From Halosegnis longus (GTDB lineage Archaea; Halobacteriota; Halobacteria; Halobacteriales; Haloarculaceae): a stretch of 64,000 nucleotides of DNA. The stretch covers positions 2,356,001 to 2,420,000 of the forward strand of contig NZ_QKNW01000001.1 in NCBI RefSeq assembly GCF_009663395.1, in the 5' to 3' direction. The translations under genes were made by a program, and so were the position numbers. The notes under the pieces are model-generated. The model had not been told where the DNA came from. It did no database searches and saw only the letters and a list, made by a program, of their open reading frames with translations. Below, piece after piece: positions 8,614-15,999 of this stretch; position 1 is the first letter of the stretch; every line of letters begins with the position of its first letter.

Positions 8614-8627
8614 ATATTGTACAATAT
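8614..8627. promoter_or_regulatory. 14-bp perfect palindrome ATATTGT|ACAATAT
   Basis: An exact palindrome 40 nt upstream of the thioredoxin ATG. Its ACAAT/ATTGT core matches the TGCACAATA elements of the sulfur island. It may be a combined core promoter and operator. Confidence 0.45.
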
Positions 8628-8752
8628 ATTCTTCAGCCAGGGCGACTCCATTGAGCAGGTGATGGGTAGGACCGGTCTTGATTTACTTCTGATTAGGACA
8701 GAGTAGTACGACATCTGGATTCAACCACAAGGCACTGAGAGACTTGTAGCAA

Positions 8753-9145
8753 CTACTCCTGAGATATCGAACTCTCCTCTGTCGAGAAGTCACATTGCCG
8801 GATTAGTTGATCCGTAACCGAGTACCAATCGTTTAGCAATGCTTGCATATCGTGTGCAATTTTCCCTGGCTCTCGTAGCCGGTACTCGTAATAATACCCA
8901 TGCTTACTTTCCACCCTTCGCTGAATTACGATGTCCAATTCTACGAGCCGCGACAGGGATCGATGCGCTGTTGACCGGTCACACGCCAATTGGGCCGCGA
9001 TCTCATCGGCAGTGCACTCCTCTGTTGCCCTGTGTATGGCTTGAAATACGGCTTTGTCTCGATCGTTGAGGCCGTAGACACAGTCTAGTAATTCGGGAGT
9101 GTGTACATCAGTGCTTAGTCTTTCACGGATAGATGTGGTTCTCAT
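8753..9145 (-). CDS. winged-helix transcriptional regulator, paralogue of the one at 219
   Basis: A 130-residue protein starting MRTTSIRERLSTD. The winged helix is at about residues 30-85 (CTADEIAAQLACDRSTAHRSLSRL). The C-terminal segment IAHDMQALLNDWYSVTDQLI lines up with IADDMQRLLNDWYAKMGQLI of the 219-623 protein, showing common ancestry. The ATG at 9143-9145 gives the same overall layout; the longer frame has no support. Cys residues in the recognition region (C46, C57) might be redox-sensitive, but this is speculative. A GCACAATAC element lies about 46 nt upstream. Confidence 0.82.
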   Translation of the reverse strand: MRTTSIRERLSTDVHTPELLDCVYGLNDRDKAVFQAIHRATEECTADEIAAQLACDRSTAHRSLSRLVELDIVIQRRVESKHGYYYEYRLREPGKIAHDMQALLNDWYSVTDQLIRQCDFSTEESSISQE

Positions 9146-9189
9146 TAGTGAAAATAGAGTGCCAACACCAATGAAAGTTATTCTGTTAT

Positions 9190-9199
9190 GGCACAATAC
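9190..9199. promoter_or_regulatory. GGCACAATAC element
   Basis: A copy of the sulfur-island element (compare TGCACAATA at 2001, 5767 and 10329), placed upstream of the minus-strand regulator starting at 9145 and about 105 nt before the plus-strand DUF302 gene. Confidence 0.35.
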
Positions 9200-9304
9200 T
9201 GGGCGGATTAGATTCTAATCCAGTAACGGGTACGAGTATAATGCAGCCTTAGCGGTGTCCCTCGCCGAAAGAGATTTGTGTCTTATGCCCATTATACTAC
9301 ACGA

Positions 9305-9745
9305 ATGTCTCTTCCAATTGACCCCGAAGAAATTGCTCCAGAAGATATCGGTGAAGCGCGTGCCACCCTCGACATGAGCCATGACGACGCGATTGAACAC
9401 GTCCGTAGTGTGTTTACTGATGCAGGGTTCGGTGTTCCCGTCGAATTTTCCCCCTCTGAGATGCTTAACGAGAAGGTCGATGCAGGTCGCGACCCATATT
9501 ACGTGCTCGGCGCCTGTAATCCATCAGTCGCCGACCGGGCCCTCGAAGCTACTGACAACAAACTCGGCGCACTCATGGCGTGTAATGTTGTTATCTGGCA
9601 AGAAGACCCCGGTACACAGATTGTGTACCACACCTCGATTATGCGTATTGCCCGGCTAGTTGGGATGGCGCCAGATGATGAAGAGATGGCAGATATCATC
9701 GCCGACACGGGTGAGCTCGTCGACGAAGCGTTCGAAAATCTATAA
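9305..9745 (+). CDS. DUF302 family protein
   Basis: A 146-residue soluble protein of the DUF302 family. It has the central pattern YYVLGACNPSVADRALEATDNKLGALMACNVVIWQ, here identified by its LGACNP and ACNVVI segments, with two cysteines (near 75 and 97). The start is the ATG at 9305, close behind the TATA-like CCATTATACTAC, so the mRNA is probably nearly leaderless. DUF302 proteins are often found with sulfur-transfer and rhodanese genes, as here; their biochemical role is not settled. The N-terminal 25 residues are acidic and lack a signal peptide. Confidence 0.88.
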   Translation: MSLPIDPEEIAPEDIGEARATLDMSHDDAIEHVRSVFTDAGFGVPVEFSPSEMLNEKVDAGRDPYYVLGACNPSVADRALEATDNKLGALMACNVVIWQEDPGTQIVYHTSIMRIARLVGMAPDDEEMADIIADTGELVDEAFENL

Positions 9746-9766
9746 CACGGGAAGACTGCTGTCGTC

Positions 9767-10327
9767 TCAGTTTGGTGAGGCGATCACAAGAAATGTCTCT
9801 GAACGTATCGCTTGGAAAGAGACATCGAATCCCGCGGCGTCGAGCTTCGTGGTTGTCTCGTCGATACTGTATCGCTCATCAACTGGTGGTCCGGCATCTC
9901 CCGGTCCATCAGCTGCCCAATCGAATACAACCAGCTTTCCGTCCGATACAATCACACGTCTTAGCTCCTCCAGGGCGGCTTCACTCGCAAACTCATGGTA
10001 CGTCATCGTCGACAACGCCACATTCAGCTCATCAGTCTCGAATGGCAACTCCTCAATCCCAGAGAGGATGAGGTCAACATTCTCGGGGACTCCCTTCTCT
10101 CGATAGAATTCATGCATCTCCTCTTGGATATCGACGGCATAGACATGATCAGATAGTGGCGCAATCACGTCGGTAAAGAATCCGGTCCCACTGCCTAAAT
10201 CAGCGACCGTGGTCTCTGATGACGGTTCAAGTGCCCACAACAGTTCCTCTTCTGAGATACGTCGATACCGCTTAGATGCATCCTCAAGTTCCGCTGCTCC
10301 ATCTGCATCAAATGTATGATGTCCCAC
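9767..10327 (-). CDS. class I SAM-dependent methyltransferase
   Basis: A 186-residue methyltransferase with motif I VADLGSGTGFFTD, motif II YAVDIQEEM, and motif III/IV STMTYHEFASE and VFDWAA. The GTG at 10325-10327 (MGHHTFDADG) is the likely start because family members begin MGHHTF; another GTG lies two codons upstream. A TGCACAATA element overlaps the immediate upstream region. The substrate is unknown; in sulfur clusters such enzymes are proposed to methylate thiols or metalloids. Confidence 0.85.
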   Translation of the reverse strand: MGHHTFDADGAAELEDASKRYRRISEEELLWALEPSSETTVADLGSGTGFFTDVIAPLSDHVYAVDIQEEMHEFYREKGVPENVDLILSGIEELPFETDELNVALSTMTYHEFASEAALEELRRVIVSDGKLVVFDWAADGPGDAGPPVDERYSIDETTTKLDAAGFDVSFQAIRSETFLVIASPN

Positions 10328-10328
10328 G

Positions 10329-10337
10329 TGCACAATA
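10329..10337. promoter_or_regulatory. TGCACAATA element at the methyltransferase start
   Basis: An exact copy of the nonamer seen at 2001-2009 and 5767-5775, immediately upstream of the GTG start at 10327. Confidence 0.4.
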
Positions 10338-10430
10338 ATGGGCGTGTCGTGAAATACTTGGCGAGCCAGCCTTCATCACGTAATCATAAACCAGATTTTG
10401 TGGACGGCCAATCGGACCCACCGTCGGGAT

Positions 10431-11324
10431 TCACTCTCCGGTCTCAATTGGGGCATTAATCATGTTACCCCATTCGACCCAAGACCCATCGTAGTTGGCT
10501 ACCTGCTCATAACCGAGTAGCTCGTGCAGCACAAACCACGTTACTGCTGAACGCTCCCCAATACGACAGTATGTGACGGTTTGTTCCTCAGGTAATAGTC
10601 CCTTATCACGATACACTGCAGCAAGTTGTGACGGCGATTTGAATTTCCGATTTGGCTTGATGTTCTCTGCCCAAAATACGTTTACTGCGCCCGGTATATG
10701 CCCACCGCGTAAGGCACTCTCGTTTGATCCTGGCGGCGCAGTAATCTTGCCAGTGTATTCCTCCTGAGTGCGAACATCAATTAGTTGGGTTGAATCGCCA
10801 ATGGCAGCTTCAATATCCTCACGTGTCGCTCGCAATTCACTGTGCTGTGCCTGAACAATATAGTTGGTCGGCTTGGGGTCTGGAACCGATGTTTCCATCG
10901 GATATCCATGCTCTTCCCAGTAGTTCCGGCCTCCGTCCATCACACGGATATCTCCGTGGCCGTAATAACTCATCATCCAATAGAAGTGAGTTGCGAACCA
11001 GTTGGCATTGTCACCATAGACAACGATTGTCGTGTCCTCGGTGATTCCGCACTCGCCCAAAACGCGCTCAAGTTCGCTTGGGCCAACGATATCACGACTT
11101 GACTCGGAGCGGAGATCATTACGCCAATCCAGTCCGATAGCCCCCGGGATATGCCGTTCCGTATAGAAACTAGTGTCCACGTCAACCTCGAGGAGTCGGT
11201 ATGATGGGTCATTGCTGGTAAACTGACCTAGATGGGCCTCAACCCAGTCTGGACTCACCAAGATATCATCTGGATACGGTTCGTCGTCTGTGGTGTGGCT
11301 GCCGTCTGGATTCGTTGGAGTCAT
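10431..11324 (-). CDS. thiosulfate/3-mercaptopyruvate sulfurtransferase (two rhodanese domains)
   Basis: A 297-residue tandem rhodanese. The first domain (about 20-145) is inactive: VVYGDNANWF occupies the loop and lacks cysteine. The second (about 165-290) carries the catalytic loop TYCRIGERSA with Cys253. This division is normal for TST/MST enzymes, which transfer sulfane sulfur from thiosulfate or mercaptopyruvate to thiol or cyanide acceptors. Its ATG overlaps the stop of the upstream regulator (11321-12046), so regulator and enzyme are co-translated. The CRIGER loop is closer to thiosulfate than to mercaptopyruvate enzymes. Confidence 0.9.
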   Translation of the reverse strand: MTPTNPDGSHTTDDEPYPDDILVSPDWVEAHLGQFTSNDPSYRLLEVDVDTSFYTERHIPGAIGLDWRNDLRSESSRDIVGPSELERVLGECGITEDTTIVVYGDNANWFATHFYWMMSYYGHGDIRVMDGGRNYWEEHGYPMETSVPDPKPTNYIVQAQHSELRATREDIEAAIGDSTQLIDVRTQEEYTGKITAPPGSNESALRGGHIPGAVNVFWAENIKPNRKFKSPSQLAAVYRDKGLLPEEQTVTYCRIGERSAVTWFVLHELLGYEQVANYDGSWVEWGNMINAPIETGE

Positions 11325-12046
11325 GGGTCAGCTGGGTACTGTGATGCGTAATGCTCGGCGAGCTGTGCGGTTGCCCTCCGAAGTCGATATGACGCTGTTG
11401 ATTCGGGTATCCCGAGATCAGCTGCGAGGTCAGCGATAGAGACCTGTCGTGGAGTCTCGAAATATCCCCTGTCAACTGCGTGGGTAAGTATATCTCGTTG
11501 GTCGTTGGGAAGTGCTTGTGGAGTGACTAACTCATTTCGCCACTGGCTTGACTCATCAAGCCGCTCAAACGTGAACGTCACATCCGCTCCAATACGTGCG
11601 GAGATAGTATCATAGATTAATCCCATCTTTTCATCGGATCGGAGTAGTACCCGATACCGCTCTGTGTCGGCTTGTTTGAATACCTCCACTAACGCACCAT
11701 CAGAGATGTACTGGGATGTGATCGTTGCGACTGCGTCACGGTACCGAATGTCGCCAAGATATGAGTAGATCACTCGACGCGTGGACGTATCGGTCAGCAG
11801 GTCATGATAACGTGTTGCCCCAATATCTCTGTCACTAATCGATTCACGGTCCAACGACGGGTTCAATGCGGCCTCAGTTGCGGCTTCAAGCGCACCTGTC
11901 TCGCCGATGATTGACTCGAGTCGCACCATCCGATTGGGGCATGTCGAGATATAGAAACTGTGTGACTGTAGACTGGTATGTGCTTGGAACAAGTCGGTGT
12001 AGACGTGATCGGGTTGCCGCTGGATGGTGAACACGAATTCATACAT
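11321..12046 (-). CDS. bacterio-opsin activator-type HTH regulator (HTH_10)
   Basis: A 241-residue haloarchaeal regulator. The C-terminal ~55 residues are the HTH_10 (Bat) DNA-binding domain: DILTHAVDRGYFETPRQVSI followed by a LADLGIPESTASYRLRRA recognition region. The N-terminal part (about 1-170) is a ligand or sensor domain of the kind seen in Bat-like regulators, with no PAS or GAF signature I can assert. It overlaps the sulfurtransferase start by 4 nt, so it probably controls its own operon in response to a sulfur or redox cue. Confidence 0.87.
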   Translation of the reverse strand: MYEFVFTIQRQPDHVYTDLFQAHTSLQSHSFYISTCPNRMVRLESIIGETGALEAATEAALNPSLDRESISDRDIGATRYHDLLTDTSTRRVIYSYLGDIRYRDAVATITSQYISDGALVEVFKQADTERYRVLLRSDEKMGLIYDTISARIGADVTFTFERLDESSQWRNELVTPQALPNDQRDILTHAVDRGYFETPRQVSIADLAADLGIPESTASYRLRRATAQLAEHYASQYPADP

Positions 12047-12256
12047 GTAATGCTACCCCCGTTCTACCGGCTGAGCAGTGATACACAGGTCTCAATATGA
12101 AGAAATCAACCTCAGTGACACTGTGACGATGAAGTACTGAGCTGTCAGTATGAGCCAGGTGCCCTTCCGGAGTGATTGTCACATCTAACGGTTAGGCTGA
12201 GACAGGATAAGGGGGCAGTTGGTCTAAGCCAAGTCCCGAGTTATCTCGACTTATTT

Positions 12257-14035
12257 CTACACTTCATTCTTATTTGTCGAGGACTCTGAATCTTCTCTCT
12301 CTTCTTCTCCACCATCTGTGAGGACAAATTGCTCTTCAAACCACTGGAACTCACGGGAGAATTGATCGATTTCCTTGAGATTCCATGGGTCACCGTCCTC
12401 GACGTCAGGCCCTTCGTAATACGACTGGACCATATTCCAAATCCAGATGATTTGTGCGAACATAATAAAGAACGCGCCAATTGTTGCGACTTGGTGGAGC
12501 GTTGTTACTTGTGCTAACGGTGCGATGAGGCTGTTAAATTCATACGTGGCGTACCGACGGGGCATTCCAAGATATCCCAGAAGCAACATTGCGAAGAACG
12601 TCAGGTTCACACCGATAGTTGTGAGCCAGAAATGCCATTTCGCGAGTGCGCCCTGGTACATCTTTCCGGTCACAAGTGGGTACCAGTAGTAGATCCCGGC
12701 GAACACTGCATACACTGTTCCTCCCATCAAGAAGTAGTGGAAGTGACCAACGACATAGTAGGTATCATGCAGGATCAAATCCACAGGGATTGCGGCAAGG
12801 AACACGCCGGTAATGCCGCCAATAACCAGATTTGCAACGAACCCGATCGAGAACAGCATCGGTGCAGTCAGCCTAATTCTTCCATTCCACATCGTCGCAA
12901 TCCAATTGAATAGCTTGACGGCTGTTGGTATCGCAATCGCGAGGGTGATTGCCATGAAACTCGCCCGAATGCGGGGGTCAACGCCAGAAGAGAACATATG
13001 ATGAGCCCACACACCGAAGGAGAGCACACCGATTGCCAGTGTCGAGTATATAACGAATTTGTACCCGAACAGCTCTCTCCCCGAGAACTTCGGAATAATC
13101 CATGAGACAAGCCCCATCGCTGGGAGAATAAGGATGTACACCTCGGGGTGCCCCCAAAACCAGAACAGGTGTTGGTATAAGATTGGGCCTCCCCCTTCAA
13201 CTGAGAAGAACGTTGTAGCGAAGTTACGATCAAGTAGTAACATAATCAGGACGCTTCCCAACAGCGGAAATGCAAACAGAATCTGTCCAGACTGAACTAG
13301 TACAGTCCACGAGAAAATATCAAGATTCGCCCACGTCACTTCGTCTCCACGTTCGGTGAATATTGTGGTGATGAAATTAATCGCCCCCATGGTAGCGGAA
13401 ATCCCGGTCAGGTGCAACCCGAGTAGCATCAAATCAACACCCGGATTTGCCTGTTCCACTGACAAGGGTGCATACATTGTCCACGACGTTTGAGCTGCCT
13501 CAACAGCCCCTCCCGTCAGTGGGTCTAAGAAGAAGCCTGCCCAAACAAGGATTGCCCCCGGCGGGAGTAGCCAGAACGCAATAGCATTGATACGGGGGAA
13601 CGCCATGTCATCAGCCCCGATCAGTAGCGGAATCAGATAATTTGAGAACGCAGCTAGAATTGGCGTCCCAAACAGGATGAGCATCGTGATTCCGTGACTC
13701 GTGAGAAGGCCATTGTACAATGCACTTCCACCTAGACCAGCAAGTGCATCCATCCCTGGAGTTGAGAGTTCGATTCGCATTATCGTCGCTGCAACTCCTG
13801 CCCAGACAAACATCGCTATGGCATAGACGCCATACATAATCCCGATATCCTTGTGATCAACTGTAGTAAGCCATCGGAGAACGCCAGATGGTTTCGCGTT
13901 GCTCACCGTCGTTCCCCCTCCAAAGGCTCCTCGTATATCCAGTGACCGAAGTGTTCCTGCCCTGGACAGGTACGTCACCACCACGACAAGAGCGACTCCC
14001 ATCAGTACTGTCCCAGCCAATTGTTCGCCTGCCAT
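12257..14035 (-). CDS. ctaD: haem-copper terminal oxidase subunit I
   Basis: A 592-residue subunit I with about 12-13 membrane helices. Haem ligands are His114 (TSHG) and the pair His431/His433 (VVGHFHYFLMGG). CuB ligands are His296 with the cross-linked Tyr300 (WGHPEVY) and His345/His346 (WAHHMF). This is the A-type pattern. The N-terminus has an extra helix (about 5-25) before VDHKDIGIMY. The C-terminus is long and acidic. No gene for subunit II, subunit III or haem assembly lies near it, so it is an orphan here and must pair with subunits elsewhere. Confidence 0.95.
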   Translation of the reverse strand: MAGEQLAGTVLMGVALVVVVTYLSRAGTLRSLDIRGAFGGGTTVSNAKPSGVLRWLTTVDHKDIGIMYGVYAIAMFVWAGVAATIMRIELSTPGMDALAGLGGSALYNGLLTSHGITMLILFGTPILAAFSNYLIPLLIGADDMAFPRINAIAFWLLPPGAILVWAGFFLDPLTGGAVEAAQTSWTMYAPLSVEQANPGVDLMLLGLHLTGISATMGAINFITTIFTERGDEVTWANLDIFSWTVLVQSGQILFAFPLLGSVLIMLLLDRNFATTFFSVEGGGPILYQHLFWFWGHPEVYILILPAMGLVSWIIPKFSGRELFGYKFVIYSTLAIGVLSFGVWAHHMFSSGVDPRIRASFMAITLAIAIPTAVKLFNWIATMWNGRIRLTAPMLFSIGFVANLVIGGITGVFLAAIPVDLILHDTYYVVGHFHYFLMGGTVYAVFAGIYYWYPLVTGKMYQGALAKWHFWLTTIGVNLTFFAMLLLGYLGMPRRYATYEFNSLIAPLAQVTTLHQVATIGAFFIMFAQIIWIWNMVQSYYEGPDVEDGDPWNLKEIDQFSREFQWFEEQFVLTDGGEEEREDSESSTNKNEV

Positions 14036-14256
14036 GGATTTCGTTCATACAGGGGGAGGCATATTCCCACGGTTGGTGTAGAACAACTCTATATTTCTCT
14101 GTGAATCTAGCCGTTGTAATCGTGCAGTATTTGAACAACAGTACCTGGGTGAAAAGTCGCTTAGTTCCCTTCTGTGCGTTCTACACTGCTTAAATATTGT
14201 AAAAAGTTTGCAAACCAACAGAACAATTTAAGATGCCAGATCCCGTGGCATAGTGT

Positions 14257-14481
14257 ATGGAAACAAACGTCGGCTCAATAGATCAGAGCGTACGTACTGC
14301 CCTCGGAGCATCTGCAGGTGGTCTCTCTCTAGCTGTCCTCGCTGGACAGGTAGAACTCCCGATGATTGCTGCTCCAGTGCTTGGCGTTATCGCACTCGTC
14401 GCACTGTTTACAGCAGCGACCAAGTCCTGTGGTGTTTACTCAGTACTCGGTGTCAGCACCTGTCCGAGAGACGCACGATAG
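14257..14481 (+). CDS. YgaP-type (DUF2892) small membrane protein
   Basis: A 74-residue protein starting METNVGSIDQSVRTALGAS. It has two hydrophobic helices (about 20-35 and 38-57) and ends CGVYSVLGVSTCPRD, with the conserved cysteines of the DUF2892/YgaP C-terminal membrane domain. In YgaP this domain is fused to a rhodanese; here it stands alone. It fits the sulfur theme, though the partner is unknown. A TATA-like ACAATTTAAG lies about 30 nt upstream. Confidence 0.8.
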   Translation: METNVGSIDQSVRTALGASAGGLSLAVLAGQVELPMIAAPVLGVIALVALFTAATKSCGVYSVLGVSTCPRDAR

Positions 14482-14489
14482 ACCGTCAG

Positions 14490-14720
14490 TGAACTACCCT
14501 GCTCACTCACCGCTGACGCGGTTCGCTCCTTGAGGATAGGGCTTCCTGATTCCACGACGCGCTTTGCAGACACGGAGGTGTCCACAGGGAGTGCAGTCCC
14601 CATAGGCGTTGATTCGGAGTGTCCCACTCCTACGTCGTTGAGGCCGCTAGAAAGGATGTTCCATGCCGCGTTCGCGTCTCTGTCCGCCTCGAACCCGCAG
14701 CCACGCCTCGAATGAGTGTT
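14490..14720 (-). pseudogene. C-terminal remnant of a TnpB (IS200/IS605-group) gene
   Basis: Read on the minus strand, the segment CGFEADRDANAAWNILSSGL is the zinc-finger/RuvC-III end of haloarchaeal TnpB proteins (G-F-x-A-D-R-D-x-N-A-A-x-N-I-L). It is followed by the variable tail ending near SEQGSS. No upstream part of the gene remains, so it is a truncated relic. It lies between two small membrane-protein genes and fills most of the 318-bp gap. Confidence 0.75.
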
Positions 14721-14799
14721 AGATATATGGAATGAACATACCAGTAGTGAGGTTTGCAGGCACAACGTCTATTTCTGTTCGTGGGTCCACTTGGCTTAG

Positions 14800-15066
14800 A
14801 TGAGTCTGTACAAGAGACTGAAGCAGGGGATTCAGAACATATGGGCACAGTCACCTCATCAGCGGATGTCAAGGGCGCTCATCAAGACGCTCCTATATCG
14901 GACACTCATGGTGGTCATCACTATCTCTGTCGCGTTCTTTTTTACTGGGAATACCGGTGATGCCCTCAGTATCGGCCTTGTCTCAAACGTCATCAAGACA
15001 GGGACCTACTATGGGTACGAGCGGCTGTGGGATAGAGTCTCGTGGGGAGTAGCGACTACTGATTGA
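14800..15066 (+). CDS. DUF2061 family small membrane protein
   Basis: An 88-residue protein. After a basic N-terminus it has KTLLYRTLMVVITISVAF (first helix, about 28-48) and GDALSIGLVSNVIKTGTYYG (second helix, about 52-72), then YERLWDRVSWG. This is the DUF2061 pattern of K-T-x-x-x-R, G-x-A-x-x-I and Y-x-H/Y-E-R-x-W. The family is of unknown function but often neighbours sulfate-assimilation and cysteine genes in bacteria, which suits the region. Start is the ATG at 14800. Confidence 0.82.
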   Translation: MSLYKRLKQGIQNIWAQSPHQRMSRALIKTLLYRTLMVVITISVAFFFTGNTGDALSIGLVSNVIKTGTYYGYERLWDRVSWGVATTD

Positions 15067-15133
15067 TAGGCAAGTCTACTGAGCAATTGGTCCAGAATCT
15101 ATGATAGACACAGGGCTCTCCCGAGGTCAAGAT

Positions 15134-15636
15134 TCAATCTACTACCTGAACGTCCAGCCGTTGGGCTATTGTGATCGCGGTGGACTCCGTTCGACCGTAC
15201 TCGTGGATGTGTCCCCTGAGCGCCCCAGCCAGCAAGCTGAGCCAGAGCGTCGTCGTGGACGCAGTATACCCGAAATCGCTACCCAAATCGGTGCCACTAT
15301 TGGCAGCCAGAGCAACTCCGACAGCGGCCCGGCGGACCCGACAGCCAACAGTTGAAGCGGCAATACGACCACCACGTTGAGTAGGGCGCTCGCGGGGTAC
15401 ATCAAGACCATCGCCGTGAGCCCGGCTAGAACGCCACGCCACACGCGAAGTCGCGGGACTCGCCAGACGACGAATCCAGCGAGGAATCCCTCAGGAACCG
15501 TCCCGGCCATTCCAATCACCTGCCCGAACAGCGGTCCATCGTACGCCTCGTCCCCCGAGGATATGATCGTCGAGATACCGACGAGTCGTGTCACTATACT
15601 AAAAGCAGTCTTGGTGAGTGCTGCGACAGTTGCCAT
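15134..15636 (-). pseudogene. frameshifted polytopic membrane protein
   Basis: From the ATG at 15634-15636 a hydrophobic protein runs to about residue 120 (LWLPIVAPIWVAISG) and then turns into a low-complexity Arg/Ser tail ending at 15166. The neighbouring frame on the same strand resumes membrane-protein-like sequence (YTASTTTLWLSLLAGALRGHIHEYGRTE) and stops at 15134. Joining the frames near 15285-15295 restores a credible ~165-residue protein with four to five helices. This indicates a single-base indel or a sequencing error. Family not recognised. Confidence 0.5.
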
Positions 15637-15999
15637 CGCGTAGTCGGCGCCCGCATCCTGTCGGTGTGGGTACGGAAGCCGGCTCGGGCCGTACGATTAA
15701 TACTGGACAGGCACATACCGGGTGTCGAGTGTAAACCGAATCACAATCTAACCGCTCGTCATCCTCAGGCATCCACATCGAGTTATGCATGGTAAGCGTC
15801 ACGGCGGCGGCGAACTCCAGTGTCATCGTCGGGGCCCCGTCCGCGTGCATTGGCGTCACAGTGAGTTCGATACTGCTCACAGTGACGTATTCAGCGACGT
15901 CTTGTTTCAATCCCGCGTCGGGTTTTGTCTTTCTCGCATCTTCTCTCCCACCACCCCTCTCCCCACTTTTTTTACGAGCGTTCGTTGTATATTTCTTTC
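15637..15999. other. 363-bp stretch without a credible gene
   Basis: On the minus strand, about 15740-15930 there is an acidic coding-like segment (QDVAEYVTVSSIELTVTP) without a good start or end. It may be the relic of a gene. A T-run (15967-15973) lies near the 3' end of the histidine kinase. Confidence 0.4.

Noticed and set aside
15599-15910. Minus-strand frame with an acidic beta-like segment
   Set aside because: Starts at TTG, runs into low-complexity Pro/Arg sequence; cannot be supported as a gene.
15967-15973. T-run as an intrinsic terminator
   Set aside because: It is on the wrong strand for the kinase gene and no plus-strand gene ends just before it.
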